DNA of 6,315 bases from Prolixibacteraceae bacterium. Lineage in GTDB: Bacteria > Bacteroidota > Bacteroidia > Bacteroidales > Prolixibacteraceae. The stretch lies in contig JAGODU010000218.1 of NCBI GenBank assembly GCA_017998095.1, positions 1-6,315 of the forward strand, given 5' to 3'. Under the pieces are notes generated by a model that had not been told where the DNA came from, did no database searches, and saw only the letters and a program-made list of their open reading frames with translations. Position numbers and translations under genes: made by a program. This document shows positions 3,744 through 6,315 of this stretch, one piece after another. Position 1 is the first letter of the stretch. Each line of letters begins with the position of its first letter.

Positions 3744-6315
3744 ATGATTACTGATTTTCATGCGAAATATTATGCTCACGAAGTAAGTAGAGTCGGCGGT
3801 GAAGGAATAGATCGCCTTGGCCGTGCATTATTCGATGCATGTGTCGATATGAATCCCCATCAAATAGAAGCTGCTCTTTTTGCGTTGCGTTCACCGTTAT
3901 CCAAAGGTGTTGTCCTGGCAGATGAAGTGGGTTTGGGTAAAACGATCGAAGCCGGTCTTGTGATATGTCAGTATTGGGCGGAAAGACGTCGTAGGATTCT
4001 CATTATAACGCCAGCATCTCTGCGGAAGCAGTGGGCAATAGAGCTGTCAGATAAGTTTAATCTTCCATGCTTTGTTTTAGACGCGAAAACACTCAAAGAG
4101 ACACAGAAGCAGGGCATAGCTGATATTTATGGAAGTCAGAATATCATTATCTGTTCCATGAATTATGCGGCTGCTAATGCTGAAAGGATAAAAACTGTTC
4201 CCTGGGATATTGTTGTTATTGACGAAGCTCATAAATTAAGAAACGCATACCGACAGAGTAATCAAATCGGTCAACAAATCCGTTGGGCAACCGACAATAG
4301 AAAAAAATTACTTTTGACTGCCACACCACTGCAAAATTCTCTGGCAGAACTCTATGGTTTATCCACGCTGATTGATGAAAACCTTTTTGGTGATATTTCA
4401 TCTTTTAGAAATCAGTATATTAATTCAGGTGGGGATTTGACAGGACTTCGCGATAGGTTGGCCTCTTTTTGTTACCGGACATTGCGCAGGCAGGTTGTCG
4501 AATTTGTCCGCTATACTGAAAGAAAACTCATTACGCGGCCTTTTAAGCCGACAGAGCAAGAACAGAACTTATATAATGCCGTATCGGATTATTTGAAAAG
4601 AGATGCGACCTACGCTTTGCCTTCCGGGCAGAAGCATCTTTTAATCCTTCTTGTGCGTAAAGTTCTGGCGTCATCACCGCACGCAGTAGCGGGAACTCTC
4701 GAAATTATGCGTAATAGACTTCTCAAAATAAGGGAAGAAGTTAAAAAAAATGCCAGTATAACAGATTTGATTATTGCCGGTGACGAAATTGATGAGGATC
4801 TCCTTGATGAAATACTTGAAGACGAAGAAGATGAATTAATTGATAGAGCTAATGTTCAGGAAACTGAAAATGAATCTTCGGAAGAAAAAAAAGAAGAAAC
4901 TGATGATAAGAAGGAAAAAACCGATAAAATCGATTTGAAGAAACTTGATGCGGAAATCCAGGAACTGACTGACTACATCAATATGGCGCGAAGCATTGGC
5001 ACCGATACTAAAACAAAGGTGCTTTTAAAGGCGCTGGAAATCGGTTTTGAAAAAATGCAGCAAATGGGAGCTGCGCCCAAAGTAGTCATCTTTACGGAAT
5101 CACGGCGCACACAAGCATGGTTAAAAGAATTTCTGGAAGGCAATGGCTATAAAGATCAGGTGCTCGTATTTAATGGCACCAATACAGATGCATTTTCCGG
5201 TCAAATATATCAAGAATGGCTTCAAGCAAATAAAAATACCGGTATTCCTTCAGGTTCAAAGTCTGTGGATATACGCACGGCAATTATAGATCGATTTAAA
5301 AATCAGGCCAGTATTCTTATTGCCACAGAAGCCGGTGCAGAAGGTCTTAATTTGCAATTCTGTTCGGCGATTATCAACTTTGATTTACCCTGGAATCCTC
5401 AGCGTATTGAACAACGTATCGGTCGCTGTCATCGTTACGGCCAGAAGTATGATGTTGTTGTCATTAACTTCCTGAACGAACGCAATGAAGCAGATCGGCG
5501 TGTCTATGAACTTCTGGAACAAAAATTTAATCTGTTTACTGGCGTGTTTGGTGCCAGCGACGATGTTTTAGGTGCCATTGATGCGGGGATTGATTTTGAA
5601 CGCCGCATCCTGGAAATCTATCAGCAATGTCGGACGGCGGCAGAAATCAAGGCCGCCTTTAAGAAACTACAGGCGCAACTTGATGAAAAGATTCAAAACA
5701 AAATGCGCGATACTCGGAAAATTCTCATGGAGCATTTTGATGAGGATGTCCACGAACGCCTTAAAGTCAATATGGCAGGAACAAGAGATAAACTGGATAG
5801 AATCGGGCGTTTATTCTGGGCGGTTACAAAACACGCTCTGATTCATAATGCAGATTTTGATGATAAAGCTTTAGCCTTTGATTTGAATAAACCGCCGATA
5901 TCAGAAATTCCAGCGGGGCGTTATCACCTGATTTCCAAGAAACAGGAAAATATCCCGGGAACCTATCTCTATAGGTTGAGCCATCCTCTGGGTGAACACG
6001 TATTGACCGAATCTAAGAAATTATCCTGTCCAACATCAAAGGTTGTTTTTGATATCAGCGGTCATGGCACGCGGATCGCACTTGTGGAAAAACTAAAAAA
6101 ACGCAGCGGCTGGTTAAAACTGCAGCATCTGCGGATTGATTCCTTTGATACTGAAGAATATTTATTATTTTCTGCCGTAGATGATAAAGGAAATAGTATG
6201 GATCAGGAAACCTGCCAGAAGCTGTTTAATTGTGAAGGCACTGTTGATGCTCAAATCCCGGCTTTGAACGACAAAGAAAAACAGCGGCTGGAAGAAGATT
6301 GCTCTCGTCATACAG
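3744..6315 (+). CDS. SNF2/HepA-family helicase-like ATPase (cut by right edge)
   Basis: The frame has 857 uninterrupted codons and continues past the window. ATG 3744 is the only possible start: an in-frame TGA lies at 3714-3716 with no other start codon between, and AAAAGG lies ten bases upstream. It is an SF2 ATPase of the SNF2/RapA type, enzymes that translocate on double-stranded DNA. Motifs: NPHQ (37-40), Walker A VGLGKT (62-67, K66), TPASLRKQW (89-97), DEAH box (160-163), TATPLQNS (192-198), RTLRRQV (265-271), KVVIFTES (446-453), TEAGAEGLNLQ (528-538) and QRIGRCHRYGQ (557-567). All catalytic residues are intact. Residues 347-397, between the two RecA lobes, form a very acidic then Lys/Glu-rich linker. 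From memory it resembles SNF2-related proteins that neighbour DUF4391, a DNA methyltransferase and a Res-like helicase; those would lie to the right. It likely drives DNA translocation for a nuclease or modification complex. Confidence 0.93.
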   Translation, partial: MITDFHAKYYAHEVSRVGGEGIDRLGRALFDACVDMNPHQIEAALFALRSPLSKGVVLADEVGLGKTIEAGLVICQYWAERRRRILIITPASLRKQWAIELSDKFNLPCFVLDAKTLKETQKQGIADIYGSQNIIICSMNYAAANAERIKTVPWDIVVIDEAHKLRNAYRQSNQIGQQIRWATDNRKKLLLTATPLQNSLAELYGLSTLIDENLFGDISSFRNQYINSGGDLTGLRDRLASFCYRTLRRQVVEFVRYTERKLITRPFKPTEQEQNLYNAVSDYLKRDATYALPSGQKHLLILLVRKVLASSPHAVAGTLEIMRNRLLKIREEVKKNASITDLIIAGDEIDEDLLDEILEDEEDELIDRANVQETENESSEEKKEETDDKKEKTDKIDLKKLDAEIQELTDYINMARSIGTDTKTKVLLKALEIGFEKMQQMGAAPKVVIFTESRRTQAWLKEFLEGNGYKDQVLVFNGTNTDAFSGQIYQEWLQANKNTGIPSGSKSVDIRTAIIDRFKNQASILIATEAGAEGLNLQFCSAIINFDLPWNPQRIEQRIGRCHRYGQKYDVVVINFLNERNEADRRVYELLEQKFNLFTGVFGASDDVLGAIDAGIDFERRILEIYQQCRTAAEIKAAFKKLQAQLDEKIQNKMRDTRKILMEHFDEDVHERLKVNMAGTRDKLDRIGRLFWAVTKHALIHNADFDDKALAFDLNKPPISEIPAGRYHLISKKQENIPGTYLYRLSHPLGEHVLTESKKLSCPTSKVVFDISGHGTRIALVEKLKKRSGWLKLQHLRIDSFDTEEYLLFSAVDDKGNSMDQETCQKLFNCEGTVDAQIPALNDKEKQRLEEDCSRHT

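Noticed and set aside
3744..6315. Assignment of the SNF2 protein to DISARM DrmD or Zorya ZorD
   Set aside because: None of the other DISARM or Zorya genes is visible, and the generic SNF2 motifs do not discriminate between families. The C-terminus is missing.
1..6315. CRISPR array, tRNA, insertion sequence or attachment site
   Set aside because: No regularly spaced repeats, cloverleaf-like sequence, transposase motif or terminal inverted repeats with target duplication were found on reading both strands.

Overview
The window reads as bacterial accessory DNA, probably part of a defence-type gene cluster. Everything convincing is on the + strand, in six co-directional genes. Several genes have Shine-Dalgarno sequences close to the consensus. 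The coding DNA is moderately AT-rich, and the gap at 3433-3743 is much more so. I cannot name a phylum or species from the sequence. I see no rRNA, tRNA, transposase, integrase, CRISPR array or replication origin.

Layout: (1) 1-380, the C-terminal end of a probable AAA+ ATPase cut by the left edge. (2) 415-1038, an HD-superfamily metal-dependent phosphohydrolase. (3) 1079-2026, a PD-(D/E)XK nuclease resembling the PGN_0703 putative restriction endonuclease family. (4) 2128-2730, a stand-alone ERCC4 (XPF-type) nuclease domain. (5) 2806-3432, a second PD-(D/E)XK protein with a VRR-NUC-like catalytic region. (6) 3433-3743, an AT-rich regulatory gap with two perfect inverted repeats and a plausible promoter. 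(7) 3744 to the right edge, 857 codons of a large SNF2/HepA-type helicase-like ATPase with no stop in the window. That gene is one uninterrupted frame with all the core helicase motifs and is the largest feature here.

The first two genes are separated by a short gap and look co-transcribed. The nuclease genes follow at gaps of 40, 101 and 75 bases and may be read through or have weak promoters of their own. The SNF2 gene appears to start a separate transcription unit, which probably continues to the right.

Together the genes supply a remodeller/AAA+ ATPase, an HD hydrolase, an SF2 DNA translocase and three nucleases of different type. Such a concentration of DNA-processing enzymes is typical of anti-phage or restriction loci. 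No complete named system (DISARM, BREX, Zorya, classical type I or III restriction-modification) is visible, and no methyltransferase is present inside the window. That these genes form one system is an inference from co-direction and content. They could equally be several adjacent modules of a defence island.
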